34,657 bases of DNA, taken from contig DAOUPQ010000003.1 of assembly GCA_030626085.1 (NCBI GenBank), positions 1 to 34,657 on the forward strand. The letters run 5' to 3'. The position numbers and the translations under genes were made by a program. The notes under the pieces are model-generated. The model saw only the letters and a list, made by a program, of their open reading frames with translations, had not been told where the DNA came from and made no database searches. This DNA comes from Flavobacteriia bacterium (lineage in GTDB: Bacteria; Bacteroidota; Bacteroidia; Flavobacteriales; Flavobacteriaceae). Each line of letters opens with the position of its first letter. Position 1 is the stretch's first letter. Positions 34,632 through 34,657 of the stretch are shown one piece after another.

Positions 34632-34657
34632 ATGACAAATTTAAGAAATTTATCCAA
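34632..34657 (+). CDS. Possible start of a gene running off the window
   Basis: ATG followed by an open frame reading MTNLRNLS to the end of the window. Only eight codons are visible, so neither the gene nor its function can be judged; the minus strand is also open here. It is listed because it follows a long gene-free stretch and a strong hairpin. Confidence 0.2.

Overview
The window is an AT-rich surface-polysaccharide (O-antigen or exopolysaccharide) biosynthesis locus, most likely from a Bacteroidota (Flavobacteriia- or Bacteroidia-like) genome. The evidence for this is: a Bacteroidota-type soluble-looking sugar transferase family; a TAnnTTTG-type -7 promoter element in front of the gene at 1999; a Wzx/Wzy pair; and several dispersed intergenic repeat families of a style I associate with this phylum. 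No ribosomal, tRNA, phage or CRISPR features were seen.

Layout, following transcription on the minus strand from right to left. 34657-33399 is a gene-poor, repeat-rich stretch. 33398-28456 holds a WbpB/WlbA-type sugar dehydrogenase, Wzy polymerase, Wzx flippase and a glycosyltransferase. 28317-22626 is a nucleotide-sugar module: WecD-like acyltransferase, NDP-hexose 2,3-dehydratase, WecE-like aminotransferase, Gfo/Idh/MocA reductase and an extended SDR. Together these fit synthesis of a dTDP-4-acylamino-2,4,6-trideoxyhexose. 22477-19622 holds an MBOAT acyltransferase, its SGNH-like partner and a hexapeptide acetyltransferase. 19622-16269 holds three GT4 glycosyltransferases. 16269-8739 is an amide/acyl activation module: two AsnB-type amidotransferases, an acyl carrier protein, a NadE-like synthetase and an AMP-forming ligase. 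Most of these genes are separated by repeat-filled gaps, unlike the tightly packed rest. 8488-3858 holds a COG3919-type ATP-grasp ligase, a phosphatidylserine-decarboxylase-family enzyme, a DUF354 putative glycosyltransferase, a NodB-like deacetylase and a serine-acetyltransferase-like hexapeptide enzyme. Two plus-strand genes (1999-3842: an SGNH-like lipoprotein and a GNAT enzyme) converge on that block. The last gene (119-1618, minus) is the putative initiating phosphoglycosyl transferase, which carries two IS3-OrfA-like helix-turn-helix modules at its N-terminus.

Together the genes describe a Wzx/Wzy-dependent polysaccharide. The sugar transferase would load the first sugar on undecaprenyl phosphate. 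About five glycosyltransferases (four GT4 plus DUF354) would extend it. Wzx would flip the unit and Wzy would polymerise it. An unusually large set of tailoring enzymes would then decorate it (O-acetylation, N-acylation, amidation, deacetylation and possibly an amino-acid-derived group made by ATP-grasp plus decarboxylase). RmlA/RmlB for the dTDP-sugar, the other UDP-diNAc-uronic-acid enzymes and the export/length-control proteins are not in the window.

The most unusual points are the HTH-sugar transferase fusion, the decarboxylase/ATP-grasp pair, the AMP-ligase/ACP/NadE/AsnB set, the 2,4,6-trideoxy-amino-sugar pathway, and a wzx reading frame whose likely N-terminus has no standard start codon. 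All functions are read from motifs and context; none was confirmed by a database search.
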